Source: Chitinophagaceae bacterium
Lineage (GTDB): Bacteria; Bacteroidota; Bacteroidia; Chitinophagales; Chitinophagaceae
Length of the DNA stretch: 64,000 nt
Assembly: GCA_947454155.1 (NCBI GenBank)
Contig: CANGIT010000003.1
Span: forward strand, 124,001 to 188,000
Reading direction: 5' to 3'
Shown: positions 33,529 to 40,919 of the stretch, one piece after another
Position numbering within the stretch: the stretch's first letter is position 1
Layout of the letters: every line of letters begins with the position of its first letter
Notes under the pieces: generated by a model
The model's input: the letters and a program-made list of their open reading frames with translations, nothing else
What the model was told of the DNA's origin: nothing
The model's database searches: none
Program-made: the position numbers and the translations under genes

Positions 33529-33615
33529 TTACTTTCCGATACAAAACCTTAAAACCCTTTCCAGTAAAGGTTTTCAGGGGCGGAGTACAAATGGGATGCA
33601 GGAATAAAAAGTAAG
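33529..33615. repeat. mnmE-end direct repeat A (attachment-site scar)
   Basis: The minus strand of 33529-33549 reads TTT TGT ATC GGA AAG TAA after one codon: FCIGK-stop, the end of MnmE with synonymous changes. It is followed rightward by an imperfect inverted repeat (AAAACC...GGTTTT) and arm-like sequence up to 33615. By my count 74 of 87 positions equal repeat B with no gaps. It marks the left end of the ATPase cassette. Confidence 0.8.
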
Positions 33616-33690
33616 TTGTGATGGTTTCTGAATTATATTTTTTAGCTTCTGAAATTCAATTGTCAAGGAATCCATTATAGTTTAAAACTA

Positions 33691-34884
33691 TCAATACAAA
33701 CAACCAAACATCCACAAAGGCAATTCATTTCCAATAGGAAATTCCAAATCATCTTTAACCACCCACGCATTTTTAATCCCTGCAATCTGTTTTATTGATT
33801 TATCCTTACCTCCTACTTCAAAAGTATATTTATTATCAACAAAAAAGTCGCCCTGTTTTGGCATAGCAATTTTACTCACTGCATTTAATTGCGATAGGAA
33901 AAATGTTTCGCGTAAATTACCTTTATCTACTTGTTGTTCAGCCAAAGCATATAATAGATTTGTATTGTTCAAATAAATCTTTTCTGGCTTCTGTAATACT
34001 GCAGTGCTTTTACCTGCAGGCTGCAATAATGAAATCAGTTTTGCTTGTTCCAAGTAATGAAGATAATTATTGAGCGAGTTTCTGTGTATGTTTGTTTTTT
34101 CTGCTAGTGTAACCAGATTTGGTTTAAAAGGCACCTGCTGTGATATCACATACATCAATTGCAAAATTTTTTTTGCATTTCGAATATCAAAGTCCTTCAA
34201 CTCTGCCATATCATATTCAACAATTGTCCTTATTAATTGATTTATTTTTTGATGAACAGTTTCTTTATCCTCCATCATAAAAGGATAATAACCAGTTTGT
34301 AAATACTCATTAAAATATTCTAAGGGACGGAAAGAATTGGGCAGCTGTTTCTTTAAAGCAGAAGCAGCTGCCAAAATCTCATTCAAAGAAAATACAGGTA
34401 GCTGTAAATTATATTTTAACGAAAGAAACTCACGGTATGATAAACCAGGTAATTCGTAAACAATAGCCCTTCTACTCAAATCTCCTTCTTGTCTGCTGAT
34501 ATCAATAATTGAGGAGCCGGTGAAAATTATTTTTATCCCTGTATAAATGTCATAGATATTTTTTATTTCGGTAGACCAGTTTTTGTATTTGTGTACTTCA
34601 TCCAATACCAGAATTTTACCTCCTTGTTTATGAAACTGAGCAATCGTTTCTTTTAAACTGTGATTTGTAAAATAGAGATCATCCAATGAAAAATAGGCCG
34701 CTTTAGTTACCGGTAAATCTTGTTGCTTCAACCATTGTAATGATAAAGTTGTTTTACCGGTTCCCCTGGCTCCTTTAATTCCAATTAAGCGATTGTTCCA
34801 CTTTATTTCGTTAAACAGAAAGCGCTTAAAATCGAGCGTTGTATTACATAACAAATATTCGGATTGTTCAAGCAGTGTATTCAT
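33691..34884 (-). CDS. AAA ATPase with DUF4143 domain
   Basis: A 397-residue AAA_14/DUF4143 protein. Walker A is GARGTGKTTLS (about residues 36-46), Walker B ILVLDEVHKY (about 93-102), sensor-type IIFTGSSIIDIS follows, and the C-terminal DUF4143 portion has a winged-helix-like NIHRNSLNNYLHYLEQAKLI segment and KIYLNNTNLLYAL. The C-terminal FFVDNKYTFEVGGKDKS stretch resembles the restriction-nuclease-like end of these proteins. The family is common in mobile and defence-associated regions, function unknown. I prefer the ATG at 34884; a longer start at 34956 is possible. It is the only gene of the cassette between repeats A and B and is more AT-rich than core genes. Confidence 0.8.
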   Translation of the reverse strand: MNTLLEQSEYLLCNTTLDFKRFLFNEIKWNNRLIGIKGARGTGKTTLSLQWLKQQDLPVTKAAYFSLDDLYFTNHSLKETIAQFHKQGGKILVLDEVHKYKNWSTEIKNIYDIYTGIKIIFTGSSIIDISRQEGDLSRRAIVYELPGLSYREFLSLKYNLQLPVFSLNEILAAASALKKQLPNSFRPLEYFNEYLQTGYYPFMMEDKETVHQKINQLIRTIVEYDMAELKDFDIRNAKKILQLMYVISQQVPFKPNLVTLAEKTNIHRNSLNNYLHYLEQAKLISLLQPAGKSTAVLQKPEKIYLNNTNLLYALAEQQVDKGNLRETFFLSQLNAVSKIAMPKQGDFFVDNKYTFEVGGKDKSIKQIAGIKNAWVVKDDLEFPIGNELPLWMFGCLY

Positions 34885-35017
34885 ATGCACATTCTTTTGT
34901 GCAAATTTAATACTTATTTGCACATTATAAAATGCATTTTTAATTATTTTATGCACTTTTAAATATGCATATTAAGGACTATTTTTAATCTATTTATTTG
35001 ATTATCTATTTGTTACA

Positions 35018-35104
35018 TCATTTGCCGATACAAAACTTTAAAACCCTTACCTGTAAAGGTTTTCAGGGGCGAGGTACAAATGGGGTACAAAGATAAAAAG
35101 TAAG
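35018..35104. repeat. mnmE-end direct repeat B (attachment-site scar)
   Basis: The minus strand of 35018-35038 reads AAG TTT TGT ATC GGC AAA TGA: KFCIGK-stop, identical in protein to the end of MnmE. To its right are an inverted repeat and two direct copies of GGTACAAA 11 bp apart (35073-35080, 35084-35091), the layout of tyrosine-recombinase arm sites. It separates the ATPase cassette from the RhuM-Fic cassette. Confidence 0.82.
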
Positions 35105-35239
35105 GAATAATAGGTTTAGAATTACATTACACCATCTCTGAACTTTCTTTATTTTTAAAGATCAATATCTTCTCTAACTTTATATTTGAATGAATTTCGA
35201 ATAAATCATTGACAAAATACAATAACTTAATTTGCCCTA

Positions 35240-36202
35240 ATGAAGGAAATAATTATTTACAGAACAAAAGACAAACAAACTCAGATTGAAGTTAATTTTG
35301 AAAATGATACGGTTTGGCTGACTCAACAGCAAATGGCATCACTTTTCGGCCAAACGAAGCAAAATATCAGTTTGCACGTTAACAACTGCTTCAAAGAGAA
35401 GGAGTTAAAACTCTCTTCAGTTGTCAAGGAATCCTTGACAACTGCCGCAGACGGAAAAAGGTACAAAACAAAATATTATAATCTGGATGTTATCATTTCA
35501 ATTGGATATCGGGTTAAATCCATTCGGGGAACTCAATTTCGTCAATGGGCTACCCAACGATTGAAAGACTACCTAATTGAAGGTGTTGCCATAAATGAAA
35601 AACGTTTAGCGCAAAAAAATAAAGAGATTCAACTTTTGCATGATGGAATCAAAATTCTCAGCAGAGCGATTGAAGAAAAAGCCAATGGAGAAGAATTTCA
35701 GTGGCTTAATCAATTTAGTCTTGGATTGAAATTGTTAGATGATTACGACCATGAAGCCTTAGATAAAATTGGCAAGCACAAAAGAAAAGCCAAATACCCA
35801 GAATTGAGAGAATATATGGAAGTAGTTGAACAAATGAAAAGAGATTTCAATTCTGATATTTTCGGAAAAGAAAAAGACGGTGGTTTTAAAAGTGCTATCA
35901 CATTGGTTGAACAACAATTTGATAAGAAGGACATCTATTTGAGTATTGAGGAAAAAGCATCAATGCTACTCTATTTGATAGTGAAGAATCATTCTTTTGT
36001 TGATGGGAATAAAAGAATTGCAGCAGCATGTTTTCTGTTATTTTTAGAACGAAATAATTTATTGTATAACGTGAAAGGACAAACGATAATTAGCAACGAA
36101 GCATTGGCCAGTTTAACCTTATTTGTTGCTTCCAGTAAAGCAGAAGAGATGGAAACTGTGAAACAATTACTCGTAAGTATTTTGAATAGAAATATGCATT
36201 AA
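35240..36202 (+). CDS. RhuM-Fic fusion protein
   Basis: A 320-residue protein joining an N-terminal RhuM domain (about residues 1-120: WLTQQQMASLFGQTKQNISL helix-turn-helix and IRGTQFRQWATQRLKDYLIE) to a C-terminal Fic/DOC domain (about 170-315). The Fic motif is HSFVDGNKRIAAACFLLFL with His251; it matches H-x-F-x-D-G-N-x-R, so nucleotidyl transfer (AMPylation or similar) is chemically possible. No separate antitoxin gene is nearby; an inhibitory helix might be internal. Such proteins occur in toxin, restriction and mobile-island contexts. It is the sole gene between repeat B and mnmE and runs opposite to the ATPase gene. Confidence 0.85.
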   Translation: MKEIIIYRTKDKQTQIEVNFENDTVWLTQQQMASLFGQTKQNISLHVNNCFKEKELKLSSVVKESLTTAADGKRYKTKYYNLDVIISIGYRVKSIRGTQFRQWATQRLKDYLIEGVAINEKRLAQKNKEIQLLHDGIKILSRAIEEKANGEEFQWLNQFSLGLKLLDDYDHEALDKIGKHKRKAKYPELREYMEVVEQMKRDFNSDIFGKEKDGGFKSAITLVEQQFDKKDIYLSIEEKASMLLYLIVKNHSFVDGNKRIAAACFLLFLERNNLLYNVKGQTIISNEALASLTLFVASSKAEEMETVKQLLVSILNRNMH

Positions 36203-36260
36203 AAAGTGTGAAAAATGCGTCCAAAATCCGGCATAAGTAATTGATAATCATTTATTTATG

Positions 36261-36281
36261 CTATTTGCCGATACAGAACTT
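36261..36281 (-). other. mnmE 3' end, presumed integration target (site C)
   Basis: The last six codons and stop of the living mnmE gene (KFCIGK-stop). The same coding end recurs in repeats A and B. The 3' end of mnmE (trmE/thdF) is a known chromosomal target of integrative elements such as SGI1-type islands, so this is the likely attachment site. Confidence 0.7.
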
Positions 36282-37628
36282 ACTAAAAATATAATCCAGC
36301 TTATCTTCACTTGTTACCTCTCCGGTTATTTCACCCAAATGAAAAAGACAGGTTCTGATTTCTATGGCCAGCAGATCGCCAGGAATTTGATTTTGCAATC
36401 CGTTTATGATTTGCTTGATGGATTGATCGATCTTTTTAAGCTCTTGCAGATGACGTGAACTCGTTATGATTGTTTGATCTTGTTGAATCTCAGATTGCAC
36501 GGTTTTGGTGTAAATCCTTTCTTTAAGATGGTCGATGCCTATATTATGCTTGGCAGCAATCCATACAATTTCATCAACAGGCAAAGTGACATTATTGGAC
36601 AAGTCCGATTTGTTGCCTACCAATAAAAAACGCAAGCCTTCTTTTTCAAAAAAATATTGCTGTTGTTTCAACTCGCTTTCGCTTTCGGCATTCACATCAT
36701 ACAGGTACAAAACCAAATCTGCAGACCTCATCTTCTCCAAGCTTTTCTCAATGCCAATATTTTCTATCACATCTTTTGATTCATCTCTGATGCCGGCCGT
36801 ATCGATGAGTCTGAAAAGGATTCCATTGATATTCAGTTTCTCTTCAATGGTATCTCTTGTTGTTCCTGCGATCTCACTTACAATGGCTCTTTCTTCCTGC
36901 AACAGGCTATTCAACAATGTAGATTTTCCGGCATTGGGCTTTCCAATGATGGCAACACTCACCCCGTTTTTGATCACATTGCCTAACTTAAAGGAATTGA
37001 TCAGGTCCGAAACGACATTTTCTATGGAATTGACAAGTGCAAAAAACTTTCCACGATCGGCAAATTCCACGTCTTCTGTTGCGAAATCAAGCTCCAATTC
37101 AATCAGTGCGGAAAACTGTATCAGTTGTTCACGCATTTGACTCAACTTGTTTGAAAAGCCACCTCTTATGTTATGTAAAGATGTTTTTTGCGCGGCAACA
37201 GTATTGGCAGCAATCAAATCGGCTACCGATTCAGCTTGTGTCAAATCCAGCTTGCCGTTCAGAAAAGCGCGTTGTGTAAATTCACCAGGCTTTGCCATCC
37301 TTGCGCCTTTCGCAATACAAGCGTTGATGATTTGTTGCATGACAAAAGGACTACCATGCCCACTTATTTCAATGGTATCTTCTCCTGTATAACTTTTGGG
37401 CCCGTGAAAAACAGAAATCAGCACTTCATCAATAGCTTCTTCATTTAGCTTCAACAAACCAAAATGCAAAGTATGTGTCTTTACTTTTTTCAAATCCTTT
37501 GCAGGGAAAAGGTCATTGACAATATCAAGCGCATTGGTTCCACTTACTCTCACCACTCCAATCGCAGCAATGCCGGGTGCAGTTGCGGGTGCTACAATTG
37601 TATCTTGCCATCCGGATAATTTATTCAT
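36261..37628 (-). CDS. mnmE: tRNA uridine-5-carboxymethylaminomethyl(34) synthesis GTPase MnmE
   Basis: A 455-residue GTPase that, with MnmG, modifies the wobble uridine of several tRNAs. Its N-terminal tetrahydrofolate-binding domain (DTIVAPATAPGIAAIGVVRV), a helical domain, and the inserted G domain with IGKPNAGKSTLLNSL (about residues 226-240), DTAGIR and NKSD are all present. The C-terminus ends FCIGK with the catalytic cysteine (Cys452). The gene is intact although its 3' end has served as an insertion target. A -7 element (TAAATTTG) ends only 4 nt before the ATG, suggesting a nearly leaderless mRNA. Confidence 0.97.
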   Translation of the reverse strand: MNKLSGWQDTIVAPATAPGIAAIGVVRVSGTNALDIVNDLFPAKDLKKVKTHTLHFGLLKLNEEAIDEVLISVFHGPKSYTGEDTIEISGHGSPFVMQQIINACIAKGARMAKPGEFTQRAFLNGKLDLTQAESVADLIAANTVAAQKTSLHNIRGGFSNKLSQMREQLIQFSALIELELDFATEDVEFADRGKFFALVNSIENVVSDLINSFKLGNVIKNGVSVAIIGKPNAGKSTLLNSLLQEERAIVSEIAGTTRDTIEEKLNINGILFRLIDTAGIRDESKDVIENIGIEKSLEKMRSADLVLYLYDVNAESESELKQQQYFFEKEGLRFLLVGNKSDLSNNVTLPVDEIVWIAAKHNIGIDHLKERIYTKTVQSEIQQDQTIITSSRHLQELKKIDQSIKQIINGLQNQIPGDLLAIEIRTCLFHLGEITGEVTSEDKLDYIFSKFCIGK

Positions 37629-37632
37629 GACA

Positions 37633-37640
37633 CAAATTTA
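37633..37640 (-). promoter_or_regulatory. Candidate -7 element of mnmE
   Basis: TAAATTTG on the minus strand, an exact TAnnTTTG match, 4 nt before the ATG at 37628. With the usual spacing, transcription would start at or within a base or two of the start codon. Confidence 0.5.
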
Positions 37641-37661
37641 TTCTTAATCAGTTTAACTGAT

Positions 37662-37692
37662 AAAAAAATGCCTCCTGAAATAAGGAGGCATT
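37662..37692 (-). terminator. Terminator of the exbB-exbD-exbD-tonB operon
   Basis: On the minus strand a 9-bp stem AATGCCTCC/GGAGGCATT with an 8-nt loop (37692-37667) is followed by seven T (37668-37662). It lies 23 bp after the tonB stop and just before the mnmE promoter. Confidence 0.88.
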
Positions 37693-37714
37693 GAAAATTT
37701 ATTAAGCAAAACGT

Positions 37715-38539
37715 TTATTCAGAAACGATCCAGGTAATAGGCTGACGCTTATAAGCAGTTACATTTCTACCATTTTGAACTGCAGGAGTCCACTTACCTG
37801 ACTTTTTAATTACCCTAACCGCTTCTTGTTCCATACCAAACCCATGATTGGTTTCGGCCTGAACATCGCTGACAGATCCGTCTTTAGATACGATGAACCT
37901 AACAACAACGGTATAAGATCCGGGAGCTGCACCATTTTCACCGGGAAGATTGCTTTCCAGATTGTTGGTTAAAAACCTTGACCAGGCATTGTTACCGCCT
38001 GGAAAAGCAGCATCGACTTCTACTTTGGTGAATACTTTGTTTTCGTCATCATCTTTTGGCATTTCAACAGCTTTTGAGTTGTCCTCAATTGGCGCCTGAA
38101 CGATTTGTTCTTTGTTGTCGCTTTCTACTGTCTTGTTGCTGATGGCCTGATCTTCCTTGATTTCTTCGATTTTTTCCTCAGGTTGCACCTCTTCATCTTT
38201 TACGATTTTTGGAGGCGTGAATTTTACCTGATTCACTTCCGGTGGTGGTGGTGGTGCGGGTGGTGGTGGTGGTGGCGGCGGTGGTGGTGGTTGATCATTG
38301 GCCACTTCAGCCAATTGCGTATCAACAACCTCGATGTCGTTCTTCTCTTTGAATTTTGCCAGTACATCAGCCACAACAGTTCCTATGAAAATGAGAAGCA
38401 AAAGAGCTGATGTAATCAGCAAAGCTTTTGTCAACCTGGAGTTGTAAGTTTTTCTCAGTTCATAAGCGCCGTAAGCTTTATTCTTGCCATCAAAAATGAT
38501 GTCGAGAATATCGGCATTTAGAATTTTATTTACATCCAT
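37715..38539 (-). CDS. tonB: TonB family energy transducer
   Basis: A 274-residue TonB-type protein that transmits proton-motive force to outer-membrane receptors. The N-terminal cytoplasmic motif ADILDIIFDGKNKAYGAYEL is typical of Bacteroidota TonBs, followed by one membrane helix (about residues 37-60), a proline-rich periplasmic linker (a run of prolines around 88-105), an acidic spacer, and the C-terminal TonB domain (about 175-273) ending VTAYKRQPITWIVSE with KDGSVSDVQAETNHGFGMEQ. Last gene of the exbB-exbD-exbD-tonB operon. A paralogue is encoded at 59265-60083. Confidence 0.93.
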   Translation of the reverse strand: MDVNKILNADILDIIFDGKNKAYGAYELRKTYNSRLTKALLITSALLLLIFIGTVVADVLAKFKEKNDIEVVDTQLAEVANDQPPPPPPPPPPPAPPPPPEVNQVKFTPPKIVKDEEVQPEEKIEEIKEDQAISNKTVESDNKEQIVQAPIEDNSKAVEMPKDDDENKVFTKVEVDAAFPGGNNAWSRFLTNNLESNLPGENGAAPGSYTVVVRFIVSKDGSVSDVQAETNHGFGMEQEAVRVIKKSGKWTPAVQNGRNVTAYKRQPITWIVSE

Positions 38540-38594
38540 AATTAATGATTTGTTGTTTTGGATTCAGCCTTTTTTGAAAATCCACAAAAGATGA

Positions 38595-39143
38595 TCAATT
38601 AATTCCGTTGGCTTCCTCTGTTTTCTTAATCAGCAATTCTTCTGTTGGAGTAATGTCCACTTCCGCATAGTGTCCGGGAGGCACCACGCAGATGCTCATT
38701 TCATCCAAAATATCAATTGCGTTCTTAAATGTAGATTCCTTGGATGATTTAATGATGTACATTAAATCGCCAATTGGTGTTGCCTTTCTTTTTTGTACAA
38801 TCAGGTCTCTGACTTGTTTGAAAGTTGTGCTTTTGAATTGCTCACTGAGTTTATCGGGTTCAAGTTGACCATAGTAATAATAAACTTGATCTGCTTTACC
38901 CAACAGAATTGTCATTGCTCCTGAGTTTTTTACCTTTAGAATCTGGGTAGAATCGTCTTTAGGCTCGTTCATGTTCATTGCCGTAGACTGACTCATAGTT
39001 GTGGTAAAAACGAAGAAAGTAATCAGCAGAAATCCCAGATCCACCATTGGAGTAAGATCTACACGAGTTGATAATTTTTTTCCTTTTTTTACGCCGGGCC
39101 CTTTCTTATGTCCGCCACCCGACGAGGTATCCATTTCTGCCAT
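38595..39143 (-). CDS. exbD: ExbD/TolR family protein
   Basis: A 182-residue ExbD/TolR component. After a basic N-terminus, one membrane helix (about residues 30-50) carries the proton-translocating aspartate in DLTPMVDLGFLLITFFVF. The periplasmic domain with KVKNSGAMTILLGKADQVYY follows. It works with the ExbB channel and TonB. Second of two tandem exbD genes, as usual in Bacteroidota; 25 bp after the first and 55 bp before tonB. Confidence 0.92.
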   Translation of the reverse strand: MAEMDTSSGGGHKKGPGVKKGKKLSTRVDLTPMVDLGFLLITFFVFTTTMSQSTAMNMNEPKDDSTQILKVKNSGAMTILLGKADQVYYYYGQLEPDKLSEQFKSTTFKQVRDLIVQKRKATPIGDLMYIIKSSKESTFKNAIDILDEMSICVVPPGHYAEVDITPTEELLIKKTEEANGIN

Positions 39144-39168
39144 GATGGTAATTTTTTTTGGTTAATAA

Positions 39169-39819
39169 CTAACTTTTGGCTGGAGGATTCAAATATAATT
39201 CTGAACCAACCGGTACGGCCTCACCATTGGTGACGATCCTGAATTTGAAAAGTTCATTCTTTTTGAACGCTTCTTTAATACTTTTAAATGCAGGATAAAG
39301 TGCCGCATTGTCTCCTTTAATCAATAACATGTCCTGAAGTTTTCGTTGGTCGGATCCAGCGTAAACATTGCTTACACTTTTCAACCAATCAACCAACTCA
39401 TTTTTTGTACTGTCTAAAGGTATCCCCGGCAATTTCGCAGCAGGAATTTCCTGTGGTAAAGCCAGGCTGGATTTGATTTGACTCAAAGGAACACCGATGA
39501 ATTGTTGCTTACTCCATTTTTTTAACTCTGCAGGAGATAAGTTCAGGCCTTTGGTCAAATTGATGTTACTGAGAATATCTGCTTTTTTAGTATCGTCGCC
39601 AAGCATCAGAAATGCCCTACCATCTTTGGTGAGGGTGATTAAAATAGATTTATCTGGTGCGGCTTTTGATGAAACTGAGTTCGGAGGCGTTACAGCTAAA
39701 GCTTCCGGTGGTTTTTGTTTTGTTGCCAATATAAAGAAAGACAACAACAAGAACGCCACGTCACACATCGCTGTCATGTCGATGGTGGTACTCTTACGGG
39801 GAATTTTTACTTTAGGCAT
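39169..39819 (-). CDS. exbD: ExbD/TolR family protein
   Basis: A 216-residue ExbD/TolR paralogue, with KIPRKSTTIDMTAMCDVAFL (membrane aspartate) and LLLSFFILATKQ as its single helix (about residues 17-38). It is longer than the next exbD because of an extra periplasmic portion (about 90-150). The two ExbD proteins probably form a heterodimeric stator partner inside the ExbB pentamer, by analogy with other Bacteroidota; this is inference. Confidence 0.92.
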   Translation of the reverse strand: MPKVKIPRKSTTIDMTAMCDVAFLLLSFFILATKQKPPEALAVTPPNSVSSKAAPDKSILITLTKDGRAFLMLGDDTKKADILSNINLTKGLNLSPAELKKWSKQQFIGVPLSQIKSSLALPQEIPAAKLPGIPLDSTKNELVDWLKSVSNVYAGSDQRKLQDMLLIKGDNAALYPAFKSIKEAFKKNELFKFRIVTNGEAVPVGSELYLNPPAKS

Positions 39820-39876
39820 TCCTTATTAATTTTTGTTGAATTTACAATTAGATGGTGTTCTGCATGAAATCCACAA

Positions 39877-40731
39877 TTATTTGTAGAGAGATGCAAAAGA
39901 TTGTGTCAATGTAAATCCAGACTCATCAATACCGTAGGTGATGCCATCAATTTTGGTTGTGAAAATATTGTAGAATACGATGGCAAAAGCTGAAGTACCG
40001 ATACCTAAAGCGGTATTGTAAAGCGCTTCGGAGATACCCACAGAAAGTTTACTGGCTGCGGCACCACCTCCACTGTCTTCACCCAAAGCAGAGAACGAAC
40101 GAATCATACCCAATACCGTTCCCAACAATCCCATCAACGTAGCGATTGAAGCGATAGTGGAAAGGAATACCAGATTTTTTTCAAGCATAGGCAATTCCAA
40201 AGCGGTTGCTTCTTCAACTTCTTTTTGGATTGCCATCACTTTTTGGTCTGTATTCAACTCTGTGTTGTTGATCATTTCTTTGTAACGATGAAGACCGGCT
40301 TTCATTACATTACCTACTGAACCTTTTTGTTTGTCGCATTCGCCGATGGCTGCATCGATATTTTTGTTGGCCAAATGAAATTGAACTTTACGGATGAAAT
40401 CAGCATTGCTGCCAGTTCCTGTAGCTTTGATGACAGTAAGGAATCTTTCAACCACAAATGTGATCATGGTAAGAAAAGTACCGATCAGAATGGGTACAAT
40501 GATTCCTCCAAGGTACATTTTACTTAATGCGGTTTTAGGCGCTTCTCTATCAGGCCAAAACCCACCGTTTTCTCCGCCCACTGCGAAATTGGATCCAGCA
40601 CCCAGAACGAATCTCCAGATGATGTAACCCGCAACCAGACACACCACAGGTGCCAGAATAGAGATCATGTTGTTCGATTTTTTTGCCTGCATGCCGGTTG
40701 ATTTTGCAGCCGATTTTGCTAATTCTGCCAT
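39877..40731 (-). CDS. exbB: ExbB/TolQ/MotA family proton channel
   Basis: A 284-residue MotA/TolQ/ExbB channel protein. There are three or four membrane helices (about residues 20-45, 70-95, 185-210 and 235-260). The conserved FLSTIASIATLMGLLGTVLG (about 186-205) with threonine/glycine pore residues and VGISEALYNTALGIGTSAFA (about 228-247) are diagnostic. It is the first gene of the operon; the 188 bp upstream to the permease stop hold no motif I could assign with confidence. Confidence 0.93.
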   Translation of the reverse strand: MAELAKSAAKSTGMQAKKSNNMISILAPVVCLVAGYIIWRFVLGAGSNFAVGGENGGFWPDREAPKTALSKMYLGGIIVPILIGTFLTMITFVVERFLTVIKATGTGSNADFIRKVQFHLANKNIDAAIGECDKQKGSVGNVMKAGLHRYKEMINNTELNTDQKVMAIQKEVEEATALELPMLEKNLVFLSTIASIATLMGLLGTVLGMIRSFSALGEDSGGGAAASKLSVGISEALYNTALGIGTSAFAIVFYNIFTTKIDGITYGIDESGFTLTQSFASLYK

Positions 40732-40919
40732 AACAATCTGATTTTAATTTGTTAAGTTTTAAAATATTTTTTGGGTTCTTTGTTATTGCTATTAATGACT
40801 GAAATCATTAACTAACGCCAACGAGGCGACAAGTTAGTAAATTAATTGAAAGTCTTTATTAAGTTTCCGCAAATTTTTCGGTGAATAACTTCAGGATGGT
40901 GGATTTTTTGGGGAAATGT

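Noticed and set aside
38238..38290. GGTGGT-type simple repeat as a regulatory or recombination element
   Set aside because: It encodes the proline-rich linker of TonB, typical for the family.
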